Positions 23,663 to 38,195 are shown, counted from the stretch's first letter. The stretch: DNA of 64,000 nucleotides from Siphonodentalium dalli (GCA_032622095.1 CP136066.1:172795164-172859163), one strand, 5' to 3'. Program-made: numbers and translations. The notes: a model not told the origin generated them from the sequence alone.

Positions 23663-26600
23663 TATGTTACAGTGAAGGTGCAAACAAACGGGGAATAATT
23701 GAGAATGATAATCTCTGTGTATAGATTAACAGGAAATTTATATATTTCTTGAAGCGACCTATCATGTTGAATTCTAAATTAGACTATAGACCATTTGCAT
23801 AGTTAGCTTCAGTTGTATTTACCTGAACACATAGCAGATCATGATATGAGCAATAAATACCCACATGTGCAGTAATGAAATTCAGAATGTGGACAAGCCA
23901 GTTAATTTTAAATTCGTCCCATGATGTGCTTGTTAAACATGCATATCGAAAGATTTTTTTCCAGAAAGAAGTGACTCTGAACAGCCAAACTTGTGCTGGA
24001 AGGTTTATAATAAAAAGAAAATGAATCACTTTCAGAAAAAAGTTTTTTTCCATTCTCCCTGTTTGCCGCCAATGCAAACCTGATTCGTGATTCGTTTATG
24101 GGCAACTTTGTCTGTTGCTAACAATGTGGGTTTTCTCTGCTTGTATAAGGGTGCAGTTTAGCACTCGTTGATTTAACTCGTTGTTGTATGTCCCTCAAAA
24201 ACCAACAAACAACACCGTACTAGGAACGCCGTAATATGAATGGCAGCTGAAATGACGGTAAACTCACAACAACAATGTTATGTGTACACGCACACTCTGT
24301 GCATAGCACTCATTGATTGAATGTGATGCATGAGCTTCCACATTGACTGCACGTCCTAGTCAGCAGTTCTAGATCTCGGTGCAGAACTGATCAAAGCATC
24401 CCGTTCAATCATTCCCGAGGAGTGGTCCACATGAACCATAAATCAACGATACTATTCTGAGTTTGCCTTCCAATTAGCGGGTCCAATTGTGACGATTTTT
24501 CACAATGATTGATCGATTCTTGTCCTCCAAACCACTCTGCCATTAACGCTGAATAGCCAGCATTGGCCTGTTATCTCCCGATCCACTTCCCGATCAGAAA
24601 CAATTGAAAGAACGTCCAATGATAGACGTCGATAATTGAAACCCACATTCTATATTTCCCAGGAGGTTGCTAAAATATGTTATTCAGGTATACTCGCTGG
24701 ACCGATAGATAAAGGCTTGCTTGTAGGAAATTAATAATTCAGCCATAAAAACTAGAGCAGATTAATCAAGAATGGTGTCCTGGATCATCTGTTGATTCCG
24801 ACATTGGATTGTAGGTCCCATGAGGTGAGGTGGCGACTGTCTGTCTGTGACTCCCGCCTTGGGGACATGCGGATACAGCTGGACTTCCAATAATGTAAAC
24901 AGAAATCCAGAAAGCGCTAATTATTATCGCTTCCATGTCACTTCTAGAGGACGTCCATGCTGTTTGACGAATAATAGCCATCATTAACCTTTATGTGTGA
25001 TCAAGGTCCAAGGCGTCTGGTCATTTATTATTCCATAAAACAGGCAGAGTGACCAAACTGTACCCACACAGCTAAAAAATATTGTATACAAAGGCACATA
25101 TATATAGTTCTAAGATTATATTTTTCATGTTTAATATCGCATAATGGAGCTATATCCGAAACTTAAAGGCACGTGCGGCCTTAATTGTCGAAAATATTCA
25201 TATTTGTTCCAAACACCGTAAACAGAAAAACAGTAAAACGCATACAGTTTCGTTCATATATACCATGACCATCGTGTAAACAGCATGTTATCGTAAAGAC
25301 CTACTATATTTTACCTAAGCAAGAGCCTGATTGTGTTACAGAAGACAGCACAATGCTACTGGCTAATCACACACAAATGGCATAAACGCTCTTTATTAGT
25401 TCCATATCAGGTATTCACCAACAAAGAACGCTCTTTATGTTTACCATCATAATATAAACAAACACCAGAAAAGTAACTTTTTATGCTTTTGTTTACATAA
25501 CAATGGTCAAACATATGGCCATAACATAATGTTTATGCGATTTGTCTTATTTGTATACGGACAAAGTCTATCTACATTTTGATGTTCTTTATGTTTGTGG
25601 CGGTTTTTGACGGGTGGAGATATTTTCACAGGATACCCACCGCCAAGGCCAACCGTGTCTTTAATTGTTTGCTAAAACCAAGGGTAATAAATATATGTAC
25701 ATGTATGCCTTTAAATTGTTCGAAGGTAATTTGCAAAAATAAAAACGTTGACATCTAATCTTGCAAAAAGTGAGATCATTTTCTAAAATATAAAAATACA
25801 ATATTCTTTGGATACAGCAGTCTTTATTGCTGAACTTATCGCGAAGTACACTAATGGTGCACCGCCCACCATGCACGGATATGTACATGCATCTACTAAG
25901 GACTATAATAGAGCTATATTCAACTCCATGTCCTCCCAGAAATTAATCTACATGCGCAACAATGGTATAGCGAGAATAAAATAAACCAGACCCCTGACAT
26001 GTGTCAGACTCTAATTAGTTCTAATTGATAAACTATTAATTGTGTGGTGTATATTTCCACCGATTGTGTAAGAGAACAATTCGTGGGCTATAAATCTGCT
26101 TTTCTTTGGCAGGTTAGCTGTAACAATCCCCACCTAGGTACCATCCTATTCACGGGCCGGGTACCATCCTATGCGGACGGATGTAACCTCGCGCAAGGTT
26201 ACACTTGAAGGGGACAATTAAGGAAACTTAAGGCCACACGGGCGCGAACGGAATGAATCATTCTATTGTGAAACCGATATGTCAGGGTTTTCTTGTGGGT
26301 CATTTCTCAACTACAAATAACAATGGCCTTATGGGGATATTCGCTAATGGTATTGCCTCTTGTATATAATAGGCTGTATTCAACCCGTTTTATTTCAACA
26401 CCATGTTCTATGTTCGTTCTTGTGTCATTAATCAGGCGTTCATAATTTTATATCAGTTTAGTGTGGGTGCACAGTCAATATATAGGTGTCTCTTTAACTA
26501 TATATAGACATACACATATTATCAGTTCGGTGGCACTGGTAGCTTGTGCATGAAAATGCAATCCCATCAACTGTTGACATGCAAATAAAACTGACAATGT

Positions 26601-27236
26601 CGCGATACCATACGGCCTATATTATGGATGCTGAAATACTAGTATAAGATCCAAACAACCAATGCACTATATGCCGCACTATGTTTGGCATAGTCTGATC
26701 AAATCTAACATCGATATTTTCGAAACTGTTGAGAAAATTACTTGGTTATATCGTTGAATTATAGTCTCGCTTCGACTGGCGCGAGACACCAAGACATAGT
26801 TAGGAGTCAGATATACAATTATATGACATCCAGCGCGGGGAGACATCAAATTAAACTTTCATTTAACGTGGCGATGACACTCGAGCATTGGCAGCTGCCT
26901 CTCAACATGCCTTGATTGGGTCTCGGCAGTACATCTTAACTCGCCTCAATGGGAATCGCCAGGTGCTTGTCTCCCCTTAAACACCTAACAAAGCTATCAA
27001 AACCGATATCAATTGGTGCTGTTTGGAAGCCCATTGTCAGTGGGCGACTCATTGACTCCGATATGTTAAGACCCTGGGTGTCAGTCACAGTGTCTCATCT
27101 TTTATAACAGAAGGTATCGCTTAATATTGATACAGTGTTATTTTTCGACGCCGTGATTGGCGAGCCGGATTTGAAGTTTGTGTCTACTGTCGGTTTAGTG
27201 GAGCCAAGACCTTACAGAAAAAAACTCCTGCTCAGC
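23663..27236. other. Intron 1, no exon seen
   Basis: About 3.5 kb with no supported exon. The 41-bp-period dimer occurs at 25384-25450 (minus orientation; AAACGCTCTTTATTAG and GAACGCTCTTTATGTTTACC). Frames of up to 97 codons show no domain. Confidence 0.45.
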
Positions 27237-27566
27237 AGGTCGCCTCGCATATATAAGAGAATGCATTGGCCTAACAATTTTTTATCATTTAAACAAAATA
27301 AATGTTTCTTACAAATTTTAGGACATAAAATAAAAAACATTCATTACCCTGCAGGGAGCCCCACACATATTTAGAAGCATATAGAAGAGTGTCGTCTGCT
27401 CATGTTTGTCTGGGGCTCTGTATGGGTGAAATTATAAAATTGTTAAAGAATACAAGAAAAAATTATTAAAATTGTAAAAAATTGTTAGGCCAATGCATTC
27501 TCTTATATATGCGAGGCGACCTATGGTCGACTCGCATATATAAGAGAATGCATTGGCACAGGGTAA
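27237..27566. mobile_element. Truncated hairpin-bearing MITE
   Basis: Only the right half of the left hairpin remains (27239-27270), followed by the CCCTGCAGGGAGCCCC interior of the TGACCCGCC family and a complete right hairpin (27489-27557). Both outer inverted ends are missing. Just outside, AAAAAAACTCCTG occurs on both sides and CTCAGCAGG also recurs, so the element sits between short direct repeats. Confidence 0.7.
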
Positions 27567-28347
27567 AAAAACTCCTGATCAGCGGTGCTCAGCAGGACAG
27601 CGCTTCATGTTTTATCCATGAGATGTTCGATAACGAATCCCACTTCCACTGCTATTTCAAGAGAAACTACCACCCGATCTCTTATGCACCCCAATGCCGG
27701 GCTATTCTATAAACTTATGACGAGCTATACTAAAATAAACTTTACGTTCCCTAGCCCACTTTGTTCATTGTGGATTACACAAGAAATAGGTCTGGTAACC
27801 AAGCTACCCAGAATTCAAGAAACAAGAAATAGACGAAGACAGTTTAATTCGACACCATACATGTTGTATAGGTTTGATGCGGGATAGGTGCAAAACGCCG
27901 ATATATAACAGTATATCATATATGTTCTGTTGTACATAATTGTGCGTATACATGTACCACATTTATTTTGTTTTATGTTCTTTGTTACTGCATGTCCATT
28001 TAACCATGTATTGGCGGAACCATGCAATATACTTTGATTTATTTATTGCTTGCTATCGGTTGTCTATCTCACTTGAGGTACGACGTTTTACTTGCTGCTT
28101 TTCACTATTACGCATGCATTCTTTCGGTTCTCACGACTTTCCCCTTTCTCTAGAACCGAGTGTGGCCGTCATTTTAGCGGATGAAACAGCTCACCTTTTT
28201 TAGCATAGCTAACATTAATTGTTAAATGGTTCAATTCAATGCTTTATTCTCCTCACTGTTGTAATCCTCATCTGGACACTCGCCGATGGGTAGTTACTCG
28301 GTTACCATGCGGTTTTTTTTTGTAGGGATGTTCAGCTAGTATATATG

Positions 28348-28796
28348 TGACCCGCCATATCAAATCCAGTCGTAAGTCGGGATTTTTTTTACCCTGTGCC
28401 AATGCATTCTCTTATATATGCGAGTCGACCATAGGTCGCCTCGCATATATAAGAGAATGCTTTGGCCTAACAATTTTGTACAATTTTAATAATTTTTTCT
28501 TGTATTCTTTAACAATTTTATAATTTCACCCATACAGAGCCCCAGACAAACATGAGCAGACGACACTCTTATATATGCTTCTATAATGTGTGGGGCTCCC
28601 TGCAGGGTAATGAATGTTTTTTATTTTATGTCCTAAAAATTGTAAGAAACATTTATTTAAAAAAAATGATAAAACATTGTTAGGCCAATGCATTCTCCTA
28701 TATATGCGACCTATGGTCGACTCGCATATATAAGAGAATGCATTGGCACAGGGTAAACAAATCCCGACTTACGACTGGATTTGATATGGCGGGTCA
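28348..28796. mobile_element. TGACCCGCC-ended MITE with two hairpins
   Basis: Both inverted ends are intact (TGACCCGCCATATC and GATATGGCGGGTCA). Hairpins lie at 28398-28466 and 28684-28747; the second has lost 5 bp of the GAGGC inner stem. The interior is inverted relative to the copy at 1198-1653. Confidence 0.82.
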
Positions 28797-29379
28797 CAAA
28801 TATTCTTTGAATAAATTTAACCATCTGTATGGTCTTTGCTCCTCTTAAATCGACACCACCGTACCTCATGTGCCCACGACTATTGCAAACGTAAAACCCC
28901 AGTTACCAACAACCCAACCAACCACGCAAACGTGTAGCTTATATTGTTTAACTTTCTCTGGCAACCATTGACCCCTATTTCAACTACACGGCAGTATACG
29001 GGGAAGGGAATACCGGTCAATCTACATGGCAGACGAGTCTATATATTTTACCAGTGTAATGTTGGTTGCGCGTGAAGGGGCGTGCAATGGCGTCTGGTAG
29101 ATGAGTATATCTATATCTATATTTGCGAATGTCTGTCTGTCCAGGCTATGGTCTTACTATCTCGTCCAAATACAGATACGATAGGCGAGAATCGCATGCG
29201 TTTTGATATGTCGATGCCGTCTGGAGAGTTTCGCGGGACCAGCATCCCGTCTCGATTTGCTCAGTCTACCCTTGATGCTATAAAGTGGTAGCCGCGGGCG
29301 CTTATATATAGAGTTGTTTTTATGAGCCATCAGGCCCCCGCGGCAGCGGTCGCTGGCGCGACCTGACTGCCTCGATATC

Positions 29380-30930
29380 AATTTGAAAAAGGGGTGACGT
29401 TGAATTTTGTGTTTAGACAGTTGGCGTCAGCGTTGGCGTCAGGGGTGCCCGGAAGGGGGGGGGGGCAGATTTTTTTTTTCTGTCGCCGACTGCCACGAAA
29501 CTTACATATAATCATCCCCATGATATGAAGAATCCAACGGTGTTGTTTTAATATGTCAAAAGTGGCGTCGTTTGAGTCGGGGATGAACGGAAGGGGGGAG
29601 GGGCACCAAAATTGATAAAAACTAATTTTAGCGCCGATTTCCACCAAATTGATATATATTCTTCTTCATGATACAAGGAATCTAATTGTGCGATTTAACA
29701 ACGCCAAATTGTTGTTTTTGGGTGAGAGATTTGGAGGGGGTGGGCACTAAATTTGATAATAAGTCGCCGATTGACACCACACTTATACAAAATCATCCCC
29801 ATGGTATGAGGAGTCTAATGGTGTGGCTTTTATCTGTCAAATGTGGCCTCATTCGAGTCAGGGTTGCATTGAAAGGGACAGGGGCACCAAAATTGATGCA
29901 CAATTTTTTTTTTAGTGCCAATGTCCACCAAATTGATACACGTTCTTATCCATGATACGAGGAATCTAGTCGTGATTTAAAGACGCCATAGTGGTGCTGT
30001 TTGGGTGAGAGATGGAGAGGGGAGGGATTGGCACCAAATTTGATAAAAAAAATTGTTTAGTCGCCGATTATCACCAAACTTATAAACAATCATCTCCATG
30101 ATATCAGGAGTGTAATCGTGTGGTTCAAGGATGTCACAAGTGGGGCCATTCGAGTCAGTGGTGTATAGAGATGAGAGGGACACAAACAATTATATTTATA
30201 TGTTTAGTGCCGATTTCCACCAGATTGATACATATTCTTCTCCGTGATACGAGGAATCTTATCGTGTGGTTTAGATACACCAAATTGGTGCCCTATGGGT
30301 GAGAGATATGGGGACCTTAAATTTGATACGAATTTGTATACTCGCCAATTTTCACCAATTTCATATATATGCATCTCTAATCTCTGATGAGTCTTAGTAT
30401 GTGCAGCTTGAGTCCGAAGTAGGGACGGGAGGGTCACCAAAACTGATACAAAATATTTTTAGTACCAATTACCATCAAATTCAGACACGTTCTTCTCAAA
30501 TGATACAAGAAATAAAATCGTGCTGTCTGTCTGTCTTTTTGTCTGTCTGTGTGCGTTCTATATATAACTTCACGCGGTACAATCGAGATGGCACCAAGGC
30601 GTTCTAAGAGGGGTAACTTTTTACAAGGATGATAATGGTGCGGGTTGGTGGGAGGGGAAATTTAAAAAATATGGTGAAATAGTTTTGTCGCTAATTTCCA
30701 CCAAACGAATACATAATCATCTTCGCAATATGGCGTTGTTCGAGTCAGCGTTGCATCAACAATTGATTTAATAAACCAAATTCCACCAAATTCATACACG
30801 TTTTTCTCTAATGATATACCATGAATTAAATCACATTTGGTGTCGTTTGCGTCACGGATGGCGAGCGGATATGCACTGTCATTGATAAGATTGCTATTCG
30901 CCGATATCCATATATACATTCACCAGGCCA
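29380..30930. repeat. Diverged tandem array, about 145-bp units alternating in a 290-bp higher-order period
   Basis: One unit type has GATACGAGGAATCT near 29669, 29956, 30247 and 30501; the other has GATATGAGGAGTCTAAT-like sequence near 29521, 29804, 30099 and 30383. Each unit also carries TTTCCACCAAATTGATAC or a variant and GAGAG/GGGGAGGGGCACC. Units differ by many substitutions, so the array is old. Frames inside it are repeat artefacts. Confidence 0.75.
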
Positions 30931-33900
30931 TCTCCATGTCATTTTAAGTAGTTGGGCGTTCACATTTCACAATCCCGACATATGGTGACCCACATAAGTC
31001 ACTTGAACAATTATATCTTCTTAACAGTCATATTTATATGGGAATGGCAATCAAGGCATTCACACAATGAGCTAGCAAAAAGAGATAACTAGAAGAAGCA
31101 TTAAACGTATATTTATCATTATATTGAAGAGATACATATATTCGTGCAAACTGAGAGACCTCGAACCGTCAGAGGATTGCATATATATAATAAAAACATT
31201 TAGTCTGTTCCATTCAATACAGTTTCCACAAAAAGTTACAATTTGTCAAGAGATATGGAAGGCCTGTTCAAAAATAGTGGTCACAGTGTGCAGTCAAATA
31301 TAGTTTCTTCTGATATACAAGAAAATGCAGTTAGTAGCACTAGACTTTTCAGGATCCTACCAATACTGACATCTGACTAGTGTTTTAGAACATACTCATC
31401 GACTGACATAAACAACTCAAAATCTCGCTCTGTGCCTGGCACATGTAGCTGATATATCTGCGCAGCAACATTTCGTTTAAACTAATACTATTAGCCAATA
31501 TATAGCACCATGAACAGAGGAGCACCTGAAAATTTCTTTGAAACATCTGTATCTTCATGGAGATATGATAGCCAGGTGTCCTCGAGATCTTAGTCCAACC
31601 CACTAGATTGATTGATACATCTCAATATGTAAAACCCAATTATCATCTTTTATCGAACTAATATGTTTATGATGTTCATGTATCATATTATAACGTCTAA
31701 TGTATACGCAGTTGTAAATAAATAAATACTTCATTATTGGTGGAACGGATTAATCGCGATAAACAGAATGACAATTGACAAGGTGAGCCACTACTTATAT
31801 TCCATGACTGTAATAATCATGTTTTGTGATGCTATTTGAATATACAATTTATGAGAAAACGTATAACACTTTAAGCAAGAGCATTCTCTATTCCCAACAA
31901 ATATCCACAGCATACATTAACCTGGGCAACGCCGGGTAACCCTGCTAGTATATATATATATACAAGCTATCGATTTCCACGAAAAACCTCAGCACATTTC
32001 AATCTTGTTTACCAGTATACACCTTGTATCGGAGATGTTGTTGAGAGTATAAATAGATAGACACTCGAATTGAAAGGACCATAAATATCTCGAGTGCCGA
32101 TTAAATGGAGCTTTATCGCACTCGCTGACTATATTTACATAGACATAGTTGTTTGATTGAGGGCATAAAAGTAACACGTCGTAACAATCGTTAGGCGTAG
32201 GTTTAACAAGTCAGCTTATCCGAAACACTTGAAAGAAACCGCAGATATCTTATCGATATATTACATCCATCTCGCTAACGAATTCTTGGAGGAAATAGTT
32301 TAACTTTCTTATCGATTTAGTTCTAAGAAAACAATATCGATATCTCTGACGCCACCTTTGATGTTCGCGACATATTCCTGACTTGATATAACTATTGTAT
32401 ATATCTCCATACTCTCCAAGATAAATATACTTGCAATATTGTTGAAACTGTAAGCCACGGGCGCAGTATGAGGCGGTCTTTCCTTGTATACACATTCAAT
32501 TCTTATCGAAATGGCCCTGCATATTTCGGTCCTATTGTCATCATGAAATGCACATCGACTTAGATCACAAGGTCCAAATATTCGTCCATGTTGGGGTTAT
32601 AACGCATGCCCGACTCAGTCGTCTCTTAGTAGAGGGACATCTCAATGTGCCATTTCGATCGATACATGTCCAGTTCGATAAGAAATGAGAATTTGTTCAC
32701 GCTCACTAAAGAAAGCACATTTGAAGCAATGGACACTCATACTGAGTTCGATCCTCCATAATTCTGTGATATATACATAGCTGTTTCTACCAAGCTTACA
32801 CACCACGTTTATCTTGTCTTAGTACCACCGTACCACGTCGTGACGCTAGAAACGTCATGGTGGTTCTTGTTAGCGAAACATCCACATGTGCCTTCAATTT
32901 CTGCTGGGCGGTGCATGGTGAAAAGACAGTCGCTGGGCCACATATCCGCCCTGATCTTGTTCGTGTATTGTATTATTTATTTAACAATTATCTAAGCTTT
33001 GGCTATATATTATGTGTGTTACATACTGACTACCAACAACGTAGATGCAAGCAATCGCCAATTCATTCATTCGTCCCAAGACGTTCTCTAATGTCTCGAC
33101 TATCGTATACCATTAACAATCTTCTAGTCTCCAACATTAATATATTCAATATCATACACGGGGTGATTCCCCAACGAGTCTGAGCTTCATATATAGCTAC
33201 TTAGAATATTAAACTGAGAAAGAATCCTCTAAAATTACCCTTGATGTAAGCAATAGCGATGGGGGTTCAAGTTCAGGACATGCTTTATTAGCCTTATAGG
33301 CATAAATATCCAGCAGCCAGCTAGTCAATTGGACTGCACCCGGAATGCGATTTAAGAGTGCTTGCAGACGTGTTTCAGCTGCATGGGTCTGAGCTCCTGG
33401 CTCCCGTATTGACATCGGGGACCGTACACCGCCTATTCAGACCGACTGGGCTCCGAAAGGTGATGGATTAAATGGGATGTCAGCATGTCTGCGGCTAATA
33501 GCCTCTCTCCCTGACGCCTCGGACAGAGTTCGCGACGAGAAGCCATTAGAAGCTCGTTACCGTTAACCAATTAAGTGTGGCTACAGAATGGTGATTAGCA
33601 TGGTATTACGCAGGGATTAGTCCTATCTGGAGCTCCATTCTTCGGCTGCGGGGAAATAGGCTAAGCGGGGTCAGATCCGAACTAGGGACAAAACCGAGCT
33701 TAAGGACGAATGCACGGGTTGTATATTGCGTATCTTGATTTGAGGAAACAAGCGATGCGCGTGAAACTTTTAAATTTCAAGCAGAAGCGAAACGAACTAT
33801 CTTTATGATTTACCTTTTCCGGGGGTGAAAAGTCGAATATGGCAGGATTCCATCAAACTAATAAAACCCGGAAACGAGAGCAAAACCCAACAACGATAGG

Positions 33901-36859
33901 TTTAAATTAAACCTTGAAGATTATTTGACTTTAAACATGTACCTCTGCATGTATACTCGATCCATTTGTTACACGCATTCTACATTACCCTGTTCCAATG
34001 CGTGGGACAATATTTAATTACCCTGATGAGCCTGAACACTGAGTAACAATCTAATGCTCCCCGGGGACAGGGGGAAGCATACTGACAAGAGCTTCCACTG
34101 CTTATAATCAGGTAACCGTTTCAACGCACGGGTGGTGCGAAGCAGACACAGTACGAGCGACCTTTATACTCAATGGCCACAGTGTGGCGCAAAATTTGAA
34201 CAGCGTGCAATCCGACAATTGCACGTCGATCAATTCGGCCAAGCCACTGCTGTGTGAAACTCACATTAGACCAACTGCGGTCTGCGAACTCATATCGATG
34301 TGTTGACAGCGAAGACAAGTCGGACGTGCTAACCATGCACTGGACTGTTCTATATCTTCAATCGCATGAACGTCAGCTTGGGACAAACCAGGTCTCAGCT
34401 TCCCATGAAAAAACCGTTGACACAAGTATACATTCGCATAATTGACATAGTCCCAGCAAGATTAACCACATATGTATATGTTTTAATACACCTATATGAA
34501 ACACATGGGTGTCCAACTTGAGTCTTTTCTAGACAGTTCCGCGTGTACAGTGTATTTATAAAGTTTGGTGTATATTTATATATATTTATTTGCTATGTAG
34601 ACAGTCTGGCTATATCATACCAGGATAATTGGAGAACAAACGGATGGTTTTGCTTTGGGAATGCACTCTTTACATTCAGACTTTTTCTCGTCAAATAGAA
34701 TACGACGTATTCAATGTCTGTTCGCTGTTACGAGTAGATGTGGGCTTCGTGGGTCAATGGACTTTGCTTTTAGGCGCCTGATTTATCATGTATAACGTCT
34801 GAAGGGATTACTAGGCGGTGTTAACACATGATTTCATCTCTTCGCACGCCGGGCGTGATATCTACACTCAACCACCACATAAGCTCGTTCCCGAATTGAA
34901 AGTCGCCGAGGCGTCGTAAAGGTTTTCTCGCCAATGGGAAAAGGATTATGACTCCAATAGTGAAGGTGTGCGTTCGTTTAACCCCGGTGTTTGCACCGGG
35001 ATAAAGGTGTTTGGACAATCAATACCGCCGACACACTCGGAACAGTGTACGCCAAGCTTCAACAAGCGTCTGGCGCCATCTTTTCACCTTTAATGTCGCT
35101 ACTATTGTGCGGCGACTGATCTTAACAATTGGACATGCTGGCTATTTTCCTCGTGAGAATGCGATACCAGATACATTGTTTCTTAAACAGTTCACCGGGC
35201 TGTGCTCCATTAATTGGCGTCGAGCAAGATATCTCTGTGACTCAGGAACCACATGTGGTCGGGCCTCTTGTAGGCTTACGAACTCTTCAAGCCATAAGGA
35301 AACAATGGAACAGAAACAATGCCATGCAGCTCGGGACCTGAATCTATAATAGGCAGACAAGACGGTGCTCCCGGGATGGTCCCTAATGACCGTTTATGTT
35401 CTACGTACTCTGTTATTATCTATTCTAAATGAATCTCAAAATGATGGGTTAGTGTGGATTATGATAGTTTATGCTAACACGATGGTTGAATTGTACGCTC
35501 TCTTTCTGTCGTCTGGGACTTTTGCGTCGGCTCCACTCCTCGTGCAAATAACCAATATATGCACTTATATTGCAACAAACTGATTCCACGCGTGGTTATT
35601 TTCAAAATGCAGAACAATAAAAGAATGGTTCCCTTGCGTTCCTATTATGACGTTGTCAGATTTTTTGGCGGCAAAAAGTCTAAGACGACAGATACAATGC
35701 TAGCTGAACAATTGGAACTTTCATGTCTCACATCTCACAGTTTGGTGTATCATTTTCTAACCCAAGGGGTGGGTACAAATGGTATTTCGCAAACGTGGAA
35801 TTTTGGTCTGGTTCAAGGTGGGGTGCATTTGTAAATTTCAAAATGGAGGAGAAACTCTCGCCGCGTCCATGCATGTTTGACACATTTTGGTACCTATTCT
35901 GAGTGTTTAACGTTGGTATACATGTATACGTATAGGTTCTGCAGATTTTTCCTTCAAGTGGCAGCACACTATAATTTAGAATTAGACGTTATATGCGAAT
36001 TTTTTTTATGCGAATTTGACCTCCCATATCATTCTCCGGTTATAGTAGCCTGTATTTTCTAACTATATATATTAGCATTTATAGCATGTGTGTATAACCA
36101 ACCTTCTTTCTGATACCTTACTTAGCCAGAGAATTTTCCATTTTGATATAAAGTTACATCGACAAGAGTAATGTGACAACATTTTATAGCTAATACAGCA
36201 CATTGCACTTGATTGATAATTTGTTAATAGATGGTGCTGCTAGTTCAGTCGTTATAGGCAAACTCATTAAAAGCTATTAAGAAAATTTAAAAATAGGAGC
36301 AGTGGCGCTCTATCTACGACCATCAATTTGGGGTTACAAAAGAGTGACAGATGGGAGTCGTCTGGTTCAAACTGCAGCCACGTGCCCACACTGACGTCAG
36401 GCAATTGATCCGATATTTGATAATACACTCAAACTCATCACAACAATGCAAATGTCACAAGTTAAAACGTTTTGTCAAAGGTCAATTTTAACTCATGGGG
36501 AGCCTTCTGTACCTAGGATCACTGAAAGATTCGCGTATCTACAATTTCGGCTTGCGTGCATCACAGGTTCCTGGTCTAATTCAAACGTTCGTAACCACTC
36601 GGTACTCGAGTTCTTCGAGAATACACGAGTTACATTGTGCGCATGCGCACGAGTGGCATACGATCAAAGTTGCGTCGCTTCCATGTTATGAACTTCATAC
36701 TTCCATCACGTATCCGTCATAAGTAGAGCATGCTTCTGCATGACAAACGTATCTTAGCTTAGCACAAAGGCCATATATGTTGAGCATTCTATGGCTTATC
36801 GAAAAGACGGTTATCATAATTACATTGTGGCACTAAACGAAATAAAACTTCCAGTATTC
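30931..36859. other. Intron 1, about 5.9 kb without a recognised exon
   Basis: AT-rich with a GC-richer island around 33250-33700. Short frames (up to 112 codons) show no domain. A dispersed-repeat copy (TTTGTTCACGCTCACT) is at about 32693. Nothing else can be supported. Confidence 0.4.
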
Positions 36860-37018
36860 TACTGAGTTGAGTATATTGCGGTGCCCCCCCCCCGGGGCCC
36901 CCCCCCCCAGATAGCTTCATTATATATGGTCACTCCCGCTTTACTGAGTTGAGTATATTGCGGTGACCCCCCCCCCCCCCCCCCCCCAATATAGCTTCAT
37001 TATATATGGTCACTCCCG
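36860..37018. repeat. 82-bp tandem duplication containing long C tracts
   Basis: Two copies begin TACTGAGTTGAGTATATTGC (36860 and 36942) and end TATATATGGTCACTCCCG. The C tract is interrupted by GGGG in copy 1 and is a pure run of 21 C in copy 2. Tract length is likely to be variable. Confidence 0.9.
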
Positions 37019-37614
37019 TGAGACCTAATTGTCGTATTTCATTCTGTGTTTTATCGTCGATCCATATGATAACACAGATCATATTGACCGCGGGTTTGTT
37101 TGCCACAGATCATTTGTTAAGATTGTATCGCGGTATATATCGGACAGGGATATCTGTTTTCATAGACTTCTATATAAATATTTATGTATCTGTGAATTTC
37201 TTTGGCCTGGTCAGTTGATCATGCGACCGCGGATATCTGATTTCTGACACAGAGTACTTGATTATCGATACCCTCAAATTATTAGAAATGTATTGACCGA
37301 TATCGCTATATATTAGTCGCTACATTGTTGCACTCTTGTTGGTTATGGGTCATGTAGAGATTTCCCATTGAAACCAGCCTTGTAATTGAAAAATGCCTTT
37401 TACGTAGCATTAGATTGTATATATCACCATCATTGGGTCATATTTGGTCACACTGAGATAGACTGACCTGTTATCATTTTGTGTTGGCGACAGTTGCCAC
37501 AAGATCTGTCGCCATCTGTTATAGATCTGACGGTAGTTGGTCGGTGAATGAATAATGTTTTAATAACATGAAATAAGAGTTGAGGAAGCAACATGTGATG
37601 TATACACTATTTAC

Positions 37615-37715
37615 AACATCGTCATCTTCATTTATCATCCTCCTCCTCAATGTATCATCATCACCGCAATCGTCATTATCATGATCATCATCGTGGTTGT
37701 CGTCGTAATCTGCAT
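37615..37715. repeat. Imperfect TCA/TCG trinucleotide repeat
   Basis: The stretch is dominated by TCA, TCG and TCC triplets (for example ATCATCATCACCG, GTTGTCGTCG). It is a decayed microsatellite. Confidence 0.65.
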
Positions 37716-37992
37716 ATTATGACACGTTCCGATTTGGTGTTCCGTGAAATATCGCACTGATAACTAATTCGCGTTACCATAATGTCGTTGGCTAGATGCA
37801 CCTGAATGGAGACACAATGCATGTACCAGAGTAATCGGTCGACAAGCTTTCTAGATACTCAAATCCGGACACTGTTCATTTTATAGCTGGGACATCAATT
37901 AAGTCCATTGGGATGTCTTGATGCGCCATCATGACTGTACCATATAATATATATCGGAGACCAATATGAAGCACAAGAATATTTACCATACT

Positions 37993-38195
37993 TACAGTAA
38001 TGCTCTAATTAATCGACTGCTTAACCACAGCATAATTATTGGTAACTTTTCAGGATTTAGTCGGAAATATGGCTTGTTGCCATTCATCGGAAAGCTCTCG
38101 CCGAGAGACAACAAGCCATATTTCCGACTAAATCCTGAACAGTTACCCATAATTCTGTTATGGTTAAGGAGTCGATTACTTAGAGCATTACTGTA
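37993..38195. mobile_element. Tc1/mariner-like fold-back MITE (TA CAGTAATGC)
   Basis: Third copy of the family. Arms run from TACAGTAATGCTCTAATTAA to the complement ending GCATTACTGTA, and the loop around GAAAGCTCTCGCCGAGAG is retained on one side only. Two 70-88-codon frames lie across it and are palindrome artefacts. Confidence 0.8.
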
